From: Rhodococcus ruber
GTDB lineage: Bacteria > Actinomycetota > Actinomycetes > Mycobacteriales > Mycobacteriaceae
Direction: 5' to 3'
DNA: 64,000 nucleotides
Assembly: GCF_027270735.1 (NCBI RefSeq)
Contig: NZ_JAPWIJ010000009.1
Span: forward strand, 62,001-126,000
The notes beneath the pieces are model-generated. The model had not been told where the DNA came from. It saw only the letters and a list, made by a program, of their open reading frames with translations, and did no database searches. Positions 25,753 to 35,696 of this stretch are shown here, in pieces. Positions within the stretch are counted from its first letter, which is position 1. Each line of letters begins with the position of its first letter. A program made the translations under genes and the position numbers.

Positions 25753-25766
25753 TCAACTGAATGAAT
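25749..25766. promoter_or_regulatory. Dyad upstream of helicase-nuclease copy 1, shared with copy 2
   Basis: The site TCATTCAACTGAATGAAT has seven-base inverted arms (TCATTCA/TGAATGA). It matches, without gaps, 14 of 18 bases of a site upstream of the paralogous gene at 35849. It lies 188 bases before the copy 1 start. A shared regulator or promoter element is inferred. Confidence 0.5.
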
Positions 25767-25954
25767 TTGCAGTGGATCTTGGCCCGCACCGGAAATGTCG
25801 TATTCGGTTGCGGGCCACAACACCGCAGATAGAGAGCGTGGATGACCTCGAGCCACGCTGCAACCAGCGCTCAGTCGCTGCCAGTCCGCTGAGCACTGTC
25901 TGTGCCTGCCTATAAGTTGAGGTGGTTGCAAGTTTGATCGAGCGTGAGGATTTC

Positions 25955-28900
25955 ATGTCGGGTGTAGAGGACAGCGAGCTGCGCGGACGCGTACGTCGCC
26001 TGTTGGAGTTTCTGCGTGAAACCGTCGGTACGCAGTCCAAGCCGATGCGGACTTACGGCAGCGATGCCCGGGTCGAGTGGCTCTTCGACGATTCACGACC
26101 ACTCGACGTCAATGTCGACGTCGTGCCCGGCGAAGTCGCAGCACGCATCCCACGTCGCGGTATCGAGCCGTCACCGGCGCTTCCTGAATTTCTCAAGGCG
26201 TGGGTCGACGAAACTGCAACGCCACCAATCCTTCCCGCGCAGGCCCCCGCAGCTCTGCGGTCCGAGTTCAATGGGTGGCTGGAGAATTGGAGCGCCTGGG
26301 CAATCGATGACCACAAACGCAGGCCCTTCGCTGAGTTGTTCCGCTCCGTTGACCTCATGCTGCACGACCTCGACACCCAGCCCGAGTCACTCGAACTCGT
26401 CATCGCCTCCGGCTACCTGAATGCCACGGTCGGCGAACAGCAGATAGCCACCCACCTGGTGACTCAGCAGGCCAGTATCACCCGTGACGATTCCACCGGC
26501 GATCTCCTGGTCACCCTCGCGCCGGCCAGCACGCCGCGCCTCGAAGACGTTCAGGTGCTGCTCGAACTAGCAGGCTTCGACCGCTCCGACTCACTGAAGT
26601 TGCAGCGCAAGCTGGGGGAGACGGTCACCTCGTCTCTCTCATCGGCCGTGCCGGCGTTGCTGCGTAAATGGGCATCGAGTGCGCTGGCGGACCCCGTCAC
26701 GATCATCGAGGACCACGACAAGCCTAACCCCGCAGGCGTCAACTCGTTGCGCATGTCGCCGGCCTTGGTGCTGCGTAAGCGCGGAGCATTCGCGCTGCTG
26801 TCCTACTACGAGGCAATGCTTGCCGCGCTCGACGACGGCGCGCCGCTGCCCGTCGGGCTTTCACAACTCGTCGAGACACTCGACGACAGCAGTCGCTACG
26901 ACTGGCTGTCCTCCGGAGCCAGCGCGACTCCGAGCGCCGAACCACTCTTTCCGTTGCCGGCGAACCGAGCCCAGCGGACCATCATCGACAAACTGATGAA
27001 CGACACCGGGGTTGTCGTCGAGGGACCGCCAGGTACCGGCAAAACACACACCATCGCAAACCTGATGTCCGCGTTGATGGCTCAGGGGCAGCGCGTGCTC
27101 GTCACCAGCGAGAAGGCGCAGGCGCTGCGCGTCCTGAGGGACAAGCTCCCCGTCGAGCTGCAGGATCTCTGCGTCTCCATCACCGACATGGCTCGGGGCG
27201 GCTCAGCCGAACTCGATGCGAGCGTGTCGACGATTGCAGCGCGCAAAGCTGCCTTCGACCCCACCTTATCGGCTCGTAATATCAAGAATCTTGCCGGACG
27301 ACGCTTCGGTGCCAAAGAGCGCCGCTACAAGCTCACGGAGCGCATCAAGGTAGCCCGGATATCCGAGACGATCGTCCATTCCCCGACTCCGACCTACACA
27401 GGTACGCTGGCCGCGATCATCGACAAGCTCGATGCGCGACAATCACAACTGGGGTGGATCCCCGGCCCATTGCACGCGGAACAACCACCGTTCGACGCAT
27501 CTACGTTCGCCGAGCTCGTCCGATTGATCAGCACCCCAGACACCGATGCATCGGGTCGACCTCAGATCGGCCACCTTCTGCTGTCGGTCGACGAAGTTCG
27601 ATCCCTCAGTGCCTTGGCCGCGACATCGACGACGGTTGGGATGTTACCGAACCTCGTTGGCGTGGATCATTCCCAGCTGCAGTATGTTTCACCATCCGCG
27701 CACTCGTTGGCGGAACGGGCGCGGGCAGTCGAAGGCTTCGGACCCCAGTACGTGTCTCTCGCCGACGGGTTGCTGGCAGGAACCCTGGGGCCGCTGTGGT
27801 CCCGAGTTCAGACGGTCTCGGCGATGCTTTCGGTGGCGGTGAACGCCGATGCAGCTGTGGGTTCACATCATGTAACTACCGAGGTGGCCAATCGCCCCGC
27901 ACTCAACGCATTCGATGAACTCGCGAAGCTGCATGAGAACGGGCCGTTCGACCGGATGCGCTGGTTGCGTGCGCCGCATGAGGAACGCGAGGTCGCCAAG
28001 CTCGAAGCCAATGCAAAGGTCGACGGGGTTGTTGTCACTCACGGGGCCGACCTCCGCATTGTCACGGAACACATCCGTGCGCTGGTCGCCGTCGACGATG
28101 CTGCGAACTTACTGCGCGGTATCGGCATCGAACTGCCCGATGATGCCGCCCTGTCGCGCGAGCAGCGAGTGAATGCGCTGCACGTCGTGTGGAATCAAGT
28201 GTTGGCCACGGGTGCACTCGGAACTGCGCGGGACGAACTGGTTGCAGCCCTCGGTGCTTTTGTACCGACCGTGCCACCGGTGACTAGCCTGCCTCAGGCT
28301 GCTGCACTCGCGACCGAAGTTGCGGGCTTGGCGAATCAAGCACGCGCCACAGCCGCGCGCACCGCCCTGAACGCCGGAGCCGAACGTCTGTCGGCACTCG
28401 AGCAGAACGCCGACATCAACGCCTTGATCGCCGCGCTACGGTCTGCCGATGCAGAAGCCTATGCTTCGGTTGCCGCCAGCTACACCGCCCCAGAACCGAG
28501 TCGTGACGACGGACGGCGCCTCGATGAGCTGATGCAGCAGCTCGAAACTGCTGCGCCGGCACTCGCCCGCAATCTCACCGAAAATGAGACCGCCGAGTGG
28601 CCTGCACTCGCTGAGAACTTCGGTAACGCATGGGTCTGGCGTTGGACTCGCCAATGGATCGAAAAGCATCAGCGCGGCCGTGACACCGGCGACGAGTCGA
28701 AAGACCAGCTTGCGCCGATCGCGATGGCGGAGCTCGATACCGAGCTCGACTCACTCGACGAGGAAATCTCGGAATTGACTGCACAACTGGCTGCCGAGCA
28801 AGCGTGGCAAGCGTGTTTGCAGCGGATGACCGGGCGTGAGGTCAATGCACTGCGTGCCTACCAAGAGAACATGTCCAACGCGGGGCTGGGGACGAGTGCG

Positions 28901-31027
28901 CTGTCGCAGCGCTACCGCGTCGCAGCCCGATCAGCCATGCAAGATGCACAGACTGCCGTGCCTGCGTGGATCATGCCGATCCGCCAAGTACTCTCGTCGA
29001 TTCCGCCGCAGCAGAATGCCTTTGACGTCGTAATCGTCGACGAAGCAAGTCAAGCTGAGATCACCAGCATGTTCCTGATGTGGCTTGCGCCGCGCGTCAT
29101 CGTTGTCGGCGACGACAAGCAGTGCGCGCCAGCATCCATCCAGAGCTACACGCTCGAGACGGTCGTCGAGCGGCTGGATGCGTATCTGCCCGATGTCCCG
29201 TTCGCGACGCGCATGACCATGACCCCGCGATCGAGCCTGTTCTCGATGCTGCGCACCAGGTTTGGCAACGTCGTGCGGCTGCGTGAGCACTACCGCTCGA
29301 TGCCCGAAATCATCAAGTGGTCGTCGACCCAGTTCTATGGCGACCAACCGCTCGTGCCGGTTCGGCAGTTCGGCGCGGATCGCATAGCACCACTGCGCAG
29401 TATGTTCGTCGAGGATGCCTCGAACACCGGCTCCAGCACACGGTTGACCAACACGGGAGAAGCGAACGCGCTCGTCGATCAGCTTGTTGTCTGCCTTGCC
29501 GAGCCCGACTACGAGGAGAAGACCTTCGGAGTTGTCGTGCTGCAGGGCGCGGCGCAAGCAGACCTCATCCGATCCTTGATCTTCGAGCGAGTGCCGTCGG
29601 AACAGATCGACGAGCGGCGGATTCGCGTTGGGACACCGCCGGACTTTCAGGGCGATGAGCGCGACGTGGTGTTCTTGTCGATGGTTATCGCGCCGGGATC
29701 CAAGTCCCGTGCGTTGACGACAGACATGTTCAAGCGACGATTCAACGTAGCCGCTACCCGCGCGCGAGATCAGCTGTGGTTATTCCATTCCGTTCCAGCG
29801 GAGAATTTGTCCGCGAATGACCTTCGACGCTCACTGCTTTCGTATGTCGAAGCCGCACCGACCGTCCCGGTCCCGGCTATGCCGGAAGGCGTCACGCCGA
29901 ATAACCGCCACCCGGACTTCGGATCGCTTCTCGAACAACGGGCCTTTTTGGGTCTCGTCGATCGTGGCTATCACGTCAACCCTCGGGTGGACGTAAACGA
30001 TATATCGATCGATCTGGTCGTCACAGGTGCGGCCGCTCGAGTCGCGATTGAGTGTGACGACGACAGCGACGTCGACGGGTCTGAGTTGCTGCATCGCATG
30101 GAACGCGAATTCGAGCTGCGGCGCTGCGGCTGGACGTTCCACCGCGTGCGGGCATCGGATTTCGGTCTCAATCCCGAACTGACCCTCGACGCCATTACCG
30201 AAGTACTGGATTCGGTGGGCGTGCTGCCGGACGAGGTCGCGATCTCCGTCGAAGGCAAGTCTGAATCACTTTGGGCTCCGATCGCTTTGGTGGGTGATGA
30301 GGAGGATGCCGAGCCGGACGACGAAGTTATCGAGCTCCTCAACGTGGAAGCCCCCGCGCCGTCGCAGAATGTCGACGTCGAACTTGCGCCTTTGCCAGAG
30401 GTCATCGAAACCCCGGAGGAGGTGCTCGACGACGAACCCGACGCCGTCGAGGATGACGACGACTATGTCACCGGAGATGACCCTCCGAATGCCGAAGCAG
30501 CGGAAGCTTCGCCCGAGGTAGCCGTGGAGCAAGCTCCAGTCCGTTCTATGCCGCGTGAAGATCTCATCGCCGCTATTCGGTATTCGTTGCAGCGCAACAA
30601 GTTCTCTGTTTCGCAAACGGTTCAGGATTGTGAGGTCACGGCCGAGGCCGTGCTCGATGCGATCGCGGAGATCAAGTCTCGTGATGCTGCGTTGAAGGCA
30701 GCGCAAGTTCGGCCGTCTGGGCCTGCGCCCGAATCGATGCCGCGTCAGGTCCGTCGAACCACAGTGCCTACGGTGGCGGCAGAGAGCGTGTCTTTACAAG
30801 CGCAACTCGATGCTCTGCCGGCTGCATCTTGGGCGGGAGCGCGGGAAATTGTTGTCGCTGCTGCGAGGCCGGACTCACCGTTGACGGCCGAACGTTGTCA
30901 GCGAGTGACAGGACTGTCGCGGGTTAAAGCCGAGGAGCTGCTCTCGGATTTGGTGTTGCTGAGGAGACTGTCACTGCGCAAAAGCGCAGGTGTCGAAGAA
31001 TGGGTACGACCGGAGTCGGCACGATGA
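25955..31027 (+). CDS. SF1 helicase with MTES_1575/Vsr-like nuclease and C-terminal winged helices, copy 1
   Basis: About 1,690 residues. An N-terminal region of about 350 residues precedes helicase motif I GPPGTGKTHTIANL (near 357). Motif II VIVDEASQAE is near 1028, followed by VVGDDKQCAP, and the SF1 C-terminal motifs TPPDFQGDERDVVFLS (near 1227) and NVAATRARDQLW (near 1266). Between motifs I and II lies an insertion of about 670 residues, as in Upf1/Dna2-like helicases. Residues 1325-1424 form a DUF559/MTES_1575 (Vsr-like) nuclease domain with EQRAF, IDLVV and AIECDDDSD. The usual ECDGxxWH box is altered here, so cleavage is doubtful. An acidic linker and helix-turn-helix-like segments end the protein. 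Its stop overlaps the SF2 gene as ATGA. It would unwind nucleic acid within an antiviral complex. Confidence 0.82.
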   Translation: MSGVEDSELRGRVRRLLEFLRETVGTQSKPMRTYGSDARVEWLFDDSRPLDVNVDVVPGEVAARIPRRGIEPSPALPEFLKAWVDETATPPILPAQAPAALRSEFNGWLENWSAWAIDDHKRRPFAELFRSVDLMLHDLDTQPESLELVIASGYLNATVGEQQIATHLVTQQASITRDDSTGDLLVTLAPASTPRLEDVQVLLELAGFDRSDSLKLQRKLGETVTSSLSSAVPALLRKWASSALADPVTIIEDHDKPNPAGVNSLRMSPALVLRKRGAFALLSYYEAMLAALDDGAPLPVGLSQLVETLDDSSRYDWLSSGASATPSAEPLFPLPANRAQRTIIDKLMNDTGVVVEGPPGTGKTHTIANLMSALMAQGQRVLVTSEKAQALRVLRDKLPVELQDLCVSITDMARGGSAELDASVSTIAARKAAFDPTLSARNIKNLAGRRFGAKERRYKLTERIKVARISETIVHSPTPTYTGTLAAIIDKLDARQSQLGWIPGPLHAEQPPFDASTFAELVRLISTPDTDASGRPQIGHLLLSVDEVRSLSALAATSTTVGMLPNLVGVDHSQLQYVSPSAHSLAERARAVEGFGPQYVSLADGLLAGTLGPLWSRVQTVSAMLSVAVNADAAVGSHHVTTEVANRPALNAFDELAKLHENGPFDRMRWLRAPHEEREVAKLEANAKVDGVVVTHGADLRIVTEHIRALVAVDDAANLLRGIGIELPDDAALSREQRVNALHVVWNQVLATGALGTARDELVAALGAFVPTVPPVTSLPQAAALATEVAGLANQARATAARTALNAGAERLSALEQNADINALIAALRSADAEAYASVAASYTAPEPSRDDGRRLDELMQQLETAAPALARNLTENETAEWPALAENFGNAWVWRWTRQWIEKHQRGRDTGDESKDQLAPIAMAELDTELDSLDEEISELTAQLAAEQAWQACLQRMTGREVNALRAYQENMSNAGLGTSALSQRYRVAARSAMQDAQTAVPAWIMPIRQVLSSIPPQQNAFDVVIVDEASQAEITSMFLMWLAPRVIVVGDDKQCAPASIQSYTLETVVERLDAYLPDVPFATRMTMTPRSSLFSMLRTRFGNVVRLREHYRSMPEIIKWSSTQFYGDQPLVPVRQFGADRIAPLRSMFVEDASNTGSSTRLTNTGEANALVDQLVVCLAEPDYEEKTFGVVVLQGAAQADLIRSLIFERVPSEQIDERRIRVGTPPDFQGDERDVVFLSMVIAPGSKSRALTTDMFKRRFNVAATRARDQLWLFHSVPAENLSANDLRRSLLSYVEAAPTVPVPAMPEGVTPNNRHPDFGSLLEQRAFLGLVDRGYHVNPRVDVNDISIDLVVTGAAARVAIECDDDSDVDGSELLHRMEREFELRRCGWTFHRVRASDFGLNPELTLDAITEVLDSVGVLPDEVAISVEGKSESLWAPIALVGDEEDAEPDDEVIELLNVEAPAPSQNVDVELAPLPEVIETPEEVLDDEPDAVEDDDDYVTGDDPPNAEAAEASPEVAVEQAPVRSMPREDLIAAIRYSLQRNKFSVSQTVQDCEVTAEAVLDAIAEIKSRDAALKAAQVRPSGPAPESMPRQVRRTTVPTVAAESVSLQAQLDALPAASWAGAREIVVAAARPDSPLTAERCQRVTGLSRVKAEELLSDLVLLRRLSLRKSAGVEEWVRPESAR

Positions 31028-32727
31028 CACAGGTAGCAAACCGCACCGATGGATTGCGGGAGTGGCAGAGGGAGGCCTTCGAGGCCTGGAAGTCCAATGG
31101 CTACCGGGCAATCGTCGAGGCCGTCACCGGCACCGGCAAGACGCACGTCGGCTTGGCTGCCGTGCTGGATTCGGTCAGCCGCGGGCGGCAGGCGATGGTC
31201 GTGGTGCCGAGTATCGATCTGCTCGAGCAGTGGTACACCTCGATGGTGTCGGCGTTACCAAGTGTGCGGATCGGGCGTCGCGGCAACGGCCACAGCGATG
31301 TGTTCCGGCAGTATGACGTCATCATCACCACAATCCAATCTGCTGTCCGTGCCGGTGCCCCGATGCCGCGTTCCGGCTCACTCCTGGTGGCGGATGAGGT
31401 GCATCGTTACGGTGCAGGGTCGTTCGCGAAGGTGCTCACGAGCCGCTTCGAGGAGCGGCTCGGCCTGACGGCCACCTTGGAGCGCCAGGACGACGGTGTC
31501 GACACGCATCTGTTGCCGTATTTCGAGAACCTCGTAAAGGGCTGCGACACGGCGCGGGGGAGGCGAGACAAGATTCTGGCACCGGTACGCGTCATGACGG
31601 TCGCGGTGCCGTTCTCCCCGGCGGAGGTCAATCGGTTTCAGGAACTCGACGATCAGGCGAAGTCGCTGCGAAACAAGCTGATCTTCGACTACGGCTGTAC
31701 ATCAGACCCTTTCGGCGAGTTCATGAAGACCGCCGTCGAGCTGAGCAAGGAGCGACACTTGCCGGCAAGTCGGGTGGCGAGTAAGTACCTGTCCGCCTTC
31801 AGCAAGCGGCGAGCGTTGCTCGCGGATTGTGAAGGCAAGCTGCAGGCTCTCGCAGCGATCACGCCAGGTCTGGCGAAGTCGGAACGGTCGATCGTCTTCT
31901 CCGAGACCAAGGAGTCTGCGCTCGCGGGCGCGAACGTTCTCAAGGCCGGAGGCATTGCTGCGCATCAGTATTCGAGTCAGCTGGATCGGGTGGGTCGTAC
32001 GCGAATCCTCAAGCAATTCCGCAGCGGCGAGCTCACGAGTCTGGTTGCTCCGCGGGTGCTGGATGAGGGAATCGACGTGCCCGCCGTCGATGTCGGCGTC
32101 ATCATCGCCAGCAGTAGCTCGAAGCGTCAGATGATTCAGCGAATGGGCCGCATCCTGCGTCTCAAGCCCGACGGCCGGCCGGCGGCGTTCGTCATCATGT
32201 ATGTCGCGGGGACGATGGAGGACCCGAACCTCGGCGCACATGAAGCGTTCCTCGATGAGCTGATCGGTGTGGCAGAGGAAGTCGTCGATGTCGATCTCGC
32301 CGACGCGGCTGCAGTGCTGGGGAATTGGTTAGACCAGTCGGTTCCGACCGTGCCGACGCCGGCAATCGCACTGAAACCGATCGAGCCCATTGTGGTGCCG
32401 GAATCGACCATGATCCCGACGACAAGACCGTCCTCGTCGGCTGTCTCGAAGTCGTTGACTGTGAAAGAGATTCTGACCGAAGCGCGGTACGCGTCACCAG
32501 ACATGCTCGACGGAATCCTGCGCTGCATGGCTGCGATCGACGTGCGGGAGTCGATGGTGCTCATCAAGCGATATGGCGTCGATGGTGCCAAGCCTCGGTC
32601 CCTGTCTCAGGTCGCGGTAGAGACGAGAGTGAAGCGGGCAATCGTGGATCAGCTGGAGAAGCGAGGTCTCCGATCCCTCGAGCGCGAGGCTGGCCGATTG
32701 CTCAACGAACTTGCACGCTCGATGTAG
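31024..32727 (+). CDS. SF2 helicase with C-terminal sigma-70 region-4-like domain, copy 1
   Basis: 567 residues. SF2 motifs are in order: motif I AVTGTGKTHVG (near 33), Ia VVVPSIDLLEQW, II VADEVHRYG, III LGLTATLER, and the C-terminal ASSSSKRQMIQRMGRILR (near 371). These predict an ATP-driven duplex translocase. After a Pro/Thr-rich linker, residues 505-560 read RESMVLIKRYGVDGAKPRS, LSQVAVETRVKRAIVDQLEK, RGLRSLEREAGRLL. This is the pattern of sigma-70 region 4, a helix-turn-helix that binds -35 elements. The start overlaps the large helicase-nuclease gene, so both are made together. No sigma regions 2 or 3 are present. The tail is therefore more likely a DNA- or RNA-polymerase-contacting module than part of a sigma factor. 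Confidence 0.8.
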   Translation: MTQVANRTDGLREWQREAFEAWKSNGYRAIVEAVTGTGKTHVGLAAVLDSVSRGRQAMVVVPSIDLLEQWYTSMVSALPSVRIGRRGNGHSDVFRQYDVIITTIQSAVRAGAPMPRSGSLLVADEVHRYGAGSFAKVLTSRFEERLGLTATLERQDDGVDTHLLPYFENLVKGCDTARGRRDKILAPVRVMTVAVPFSPAEVNRFQELDDQAKSLRNKLIFDYGCTSDPFGEFMKTAVELSKERHLPASRVASKYLSAFSKRRALLADCEGKLQALAAITPGLAKSERSIVFSETKESALAGANVLKAGGIAAHQYSSQLDRVGRTRILKQFRSGELTSLVAPRVLDEGIDVPAVDVGVIIASSSSKRQMIQRMGRILRLKPDGRPAAFVIMYVAGTMEDPNLGAHEAFLDELIGVAEEVVDVDLADAAAVLGNWLDQSVPTVPTPAIALKPIEPIVVPESTMIPTTRPSSSAVSKSLTVKEILTEARYASPDMLDGILRCMAAIDVRESMVLIKRYGVDGAKPRSLSQVAVETRVKRAIVDQLEKRGLRSLEREAGRLLNELARSM

Positions 32728-32785
32728 ACGTAGCGTTCACTTTCCCACTCGCCCCGATCCGTTTCTGCCGCACCGAAGGATGTCA

Positions 32786-33601
32786 ATGAGCTCACTGCAG
32801 CTGACCGACGACGAATACTCCCTGTACCTCGCAATACCGGAAGATGGATCATCGATCGGCAACAAGGCCGCGCGCACCAAACTTGGGAACTGGGCCAAGC
32901 CGCGATACTGGGCTGCGCGTGAAGGCTTGGTCAGCAAGCAGTTGGTGTTGATAGGTGGTGGCGGAGGTGGCAGCGTGAGGCGAATCGTGTCCGATGATGA
33001 AGTCTCTCTGGTCGGTGAGCCCGCCCGGCAGACAACGGATTTGCACGCGATCGTGGTCCGGCCACGGTCGAGGGAAAAGAGCTTGTACGGCCCACTGGTC
33101 ACCACACTCGCTGACTCATGGAGCGCTCAGCGTAGGTCCGTGGCACTCGCAGTTGAAGACACCTCGAGTCAGGGCAGTAAGAAGACCGGCGGCACGTGGA
33201 CTCGACCGGACATCGTCGCTGTAAATCTCAAGAAGTACGACTATCTGCCGGGGAGCTTTTTGGAAGTGACGACGTTCGAGGTGAAGCCCGCAGACTACAT
33301 CGGCATCACGGCTGTGTACGAGGCACTGGCACATCGCCGTGCGGCAACACATTCATACGTCTTACTCCAGGTACCAGCTATGCGGTCCAACAGCTTGAGC
33401 GCGGCAGTCGAGGACGTACGTGTAGTCGCAACCGAACACGGAATCGGCGTCATCACCTTCGCCGACGAAGCGGATTTCGATACGTGGGACGTTCTCGACG
33501 AGGCGGTACGCAACGATCCGGATCCCGAGAAACTGAACGACTTCATCGCCACACAACTGTCATTCGATGCGAAGATCAACATTTCGGAATTTGTTCGCTG
33601 A
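32786..33601 (+). CDS. Winged-helix PD-(D/E)xK nuclease-like protein, third gene of helicase unit 1
   Basis: 271 residues. The first 75 look like a winged helix (NKAARTKLGNWAKPRYWAAREGLVSKQ, then a Gly-rich wing GGGGGGSVRRI). The C-terminal part has the nuclease pattern TRPDIVAVNLKKYDYLPGSF followed by VTTFEVKP: Pro-Asp near 141 and Glu-x-Lys near 163-165. A helix AVYEALAHRRAATHSYVLL follows, as in many restriction-enzyme-like folds. A second in-frame ATG is favoured by GAAGGA at five bases. It follows the SF2 gene by 58 bases, so the unit is helicase-nuclease, SF2-sigma4 and this gene. The second unit lacks it. DNA cleavage is inferred from the motif. Confidence 0.68.
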   Translation: MSSLQLTDDEYSLYLAIPEDGSSIGNKAARTKLGNWAKPRYWAAREGLVSKQLVLIGGGGGGSVRRIVSDDEVSLVGEPARQTTDLHAIVVRPRSREKSLYGPLVTTLADSWSAQRRSVALAVEDTSSQGSKKTGGTWTRPDIVAVNLKKYDYLPGSFLEVTTFEVKPADYIGITAVYEALAHRRAATHSYVLLQVPAMRSNSLSAAVEDVRVVATEHGIGVITFADEADFDTWDVLDEAVRNDPDPEKLNDFIATQLSFDAKINISEFVR

Positions 33602-33761
33602 TCACGAATCGACGAACCGAACCGCCTCGTTTGTGGCGAATCGCGGGCCTACTGCTTCGCTACGTTCTTTCACTGAACCAACATGCACTTGATGGTCGGC
33701 ACGGGGCTTGGATTCGACTGGGTGGACGACACGGTATCGACAAAATTTTCGGGCCTTCTCG

Positions 33762-35594
33762 TCAGGATTCAATCGACTTCCGCTCCTCGATAGGCTTCTT
33801 CTCTTCGAGCAGGAGTCGATCTGTTTCCGACTCCGCGGCTACGAGTGCCTTTGGGCCGAGACCCTTTTCGAGCATGAACGCGAGCAGGCGCGAGACGGTG
33901 AACTTTCCTGAGTGCAACGCTTCGAGTGCTGGGGATTTCGGGTCGCTGTAGACGGACAAACGGTTGATCCGTGCAGAGAGCTGCGTCTCCAGGTCCGTGA
34001 TCTGGTACCAGAGATCCTCGTCGTAGGGTAGTTCCAGAATCCTTCGAGCGTGCTCCACGGCTACGCGCAGTACCAAAGTGTTCGAGTCGTTGATCGGTTG
34101 GGCCGGACCTCCGCCCGCCGTTGCCGCTGTCGTCGCAACGGCGGCTCCCGTTCCGGCGAGTCCACCGAGCATGGCAAGGCCGCCTACCATGCCACCTGGG
34201 CCGAGAGCGGCCAGACCACCGGTCAGTGCGGCGGCACCGAAAACGCCGGCGGGTGCCGCAACAATCAGCCCGACGGGTCCAGCAGCGACGATTGCGACAC
34301 CGGCTGCCGCGGTGAGTACACGTCCCCACGGCACCCCTCCTTTGCGGCTGACGTAGCCCTGGACATCTTCGATTGCACTTCCGATCTTGGTGCCGGTTGA
34401 ACGCTGGAACCCCAATTCGACGGTCAGGTCGGCAAGTGCATCTTTCGGCGCGCGCTCTACATTGATCTCGTACGGTTCGATCAAGTTGGTCATCGCGAGC
34501 ACAACGAGCTCGCTGACTGCTTCATGTAGTTCCCACCGATGGGGAAGCGTCGGAACTGTGCCTCGCGCGAGTTCGTACAACTCGGGTGCGACAGTCGTAT
34601 CGGACGCTGCGGCTGCGGCTTCGATCTGTGCGACCACTTCGTCTTGCTGCGCGCTCAGCGCGTCTGCATATCGGGCGGCGGCGTTCTTGTCCTTGATGTG
34701 CCGCTGAACTGCATGTCCGAAGTGAAGTGACAACAAAATGCTGGCTTCGTTGTCCCCTAGTCGAACAGCGATGCCTGACTCCCGAAGGGCCACTGCCTTT
34801 GTCGGATACAGCACATCTGCTATCAGGCCGGACACCGAAGGGTGCCCGAGATACTTGCTTGCTCCGTGCTGTCCGCCGATATCGATGGTGAAATCCTGCG
34901 CGCCCGGAAACGTCGACGCGAGCCCGCGCCCACCAGTCACGACGTCTCGTCTGTCGAAGAAGTTGGTCCAGTCGTCGACTCGCGCGTAGGGGAATTTCTT
35001 GAGAAGCCGGTCGCTGTTCTCGTGCAGCGGCCGAGAACTTGCCGGACTACCGATTGTGATGAAGCGGCGAACGTGTAGTCCTTCATGCAAGTTGTCGAGT
35101 AGGTCGATTGCCACGACGCTTCCCAGGCTGTGGCCGACGAGGATGATGTCGCCGCTTCCCGGAAGGTTGTCGAGAATCAGCTGGAGAATCGCCCCGCGGG
35201 TGCCTTCGCTCTGCATGTACCGCTTGACTTGCGGGAGGTCGTACCAGGGAATGGCGTTGATGGCAGCTTCCTGGAGGATGGAAAGAGGGGCCTCTGGAAC
35301 TCTGTCGAAGCCGAACGATCGGACGCCCGACTCCGACCCCAGCTTGCGCTGGACCTTCGCCTGGCGTCTCTCGAATTCACGACGTCCGGAAGCGTCGTCC
35401 TTGGGCTTGTACGTGACCGGAGGTACCTTGGCCGAGACACCCGCAGTGTTCAGGAGCGACCGGTACCGAGGCGCAATCACGCGTTCCTTTTCCACCGGCG
35501 GATGACCTGCCTGCATCAGGCCTCGGTTGAGCCCGTCGAGCCAGCCCATTGTCGGGTCGCCGTCGCCAATGCCGTGCAGGAAAACAATTCTCAT
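33762..35594 (-). CDS. Alpha/beta hydrolase (lipase-like) with Gly/Ala-rich membrane segment
   Basis: 610 residues. The N-terminal part is an alpha/beta hydrolase: MRIVFLHGIGDGDPTMGW (oxyanion strand), the nucleophile elbow ILVGHSLGSVVAID near 155, and FTIDIGGQHGASKYLGHPSV with the likely catalytic His. From about 420 to 495 it has a long Gly/Ala hydrophobic stretch (VAIVAAGPVGLIVAAPAG and onward) that could insert in a membrane. A charged C-terminal tail rich in Glu/Lys ends it. A phospholipase or esterase acting at the membrane is likely. It lies between the two helicase-nuclease units, convergent with the first and divergent from the second, so it may be an effector. That role is inferred from position. 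Confidence 0.7.
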   Translation of the reverse strand: MRIVFLHGIGDGDPTMGWLDGLNRGLMQAGHPPVEKERVIAPRYRSLLNTAGVSAKVPPVTYKPKDDASGRREFERRQAKVQRKLGSESGVRSFGFDRVPEAPLSILQEAAINAIPWYDLPQVKRYMQSEGTRGAILQLILDNLPGSGDIILVGHSLGSVVAIDLLDNLHEGLHVRRFITIGSPASSRPLHENSDRLLKKFPYARVDDWTNFFDRRDVVTGGRGLASTFPGAQDFTIDIGGQHGASKYLGHPSVSGLIADVLYPTKAVALRESGIAVRLGDNEASILLSLHFGHAVQRHIKDKNAAARYADALSAQQDEVVAQIEAAAAASDTTVAPELYELARGTVPTLPHRWELHEAVSELVVLAMTNLIEPYEINVERAPKDALADLTVELGFQRSTGTKIGSAIEDVQGYVSRKGGVPWGRVLTAAAGVAIVAAGPVGLIVAAPAGVFGAAALTGGLAALGPGGMVGGLAMLGGLAGTGAAVATTAATAGGGPAQPINDSNTLVLRVAVEHARRILELPYDEDLWYQITDLETQLSARINRLSVYSDPKSPALEALHSGKFTVSRLLAFMLEKGLGPKALVAAESETDRLLLEEKKPIEERKSIES

Positions 35595-35696
35595 CTCACG
35601 TGCCTTCTGTAAGTGCTTGGTCTAATTCATAGCCATCAGGGTCTCGGGTCACTTTGCACTATCGGTCCGACAGCGTTGACGCCCCCTAGCTCACGT

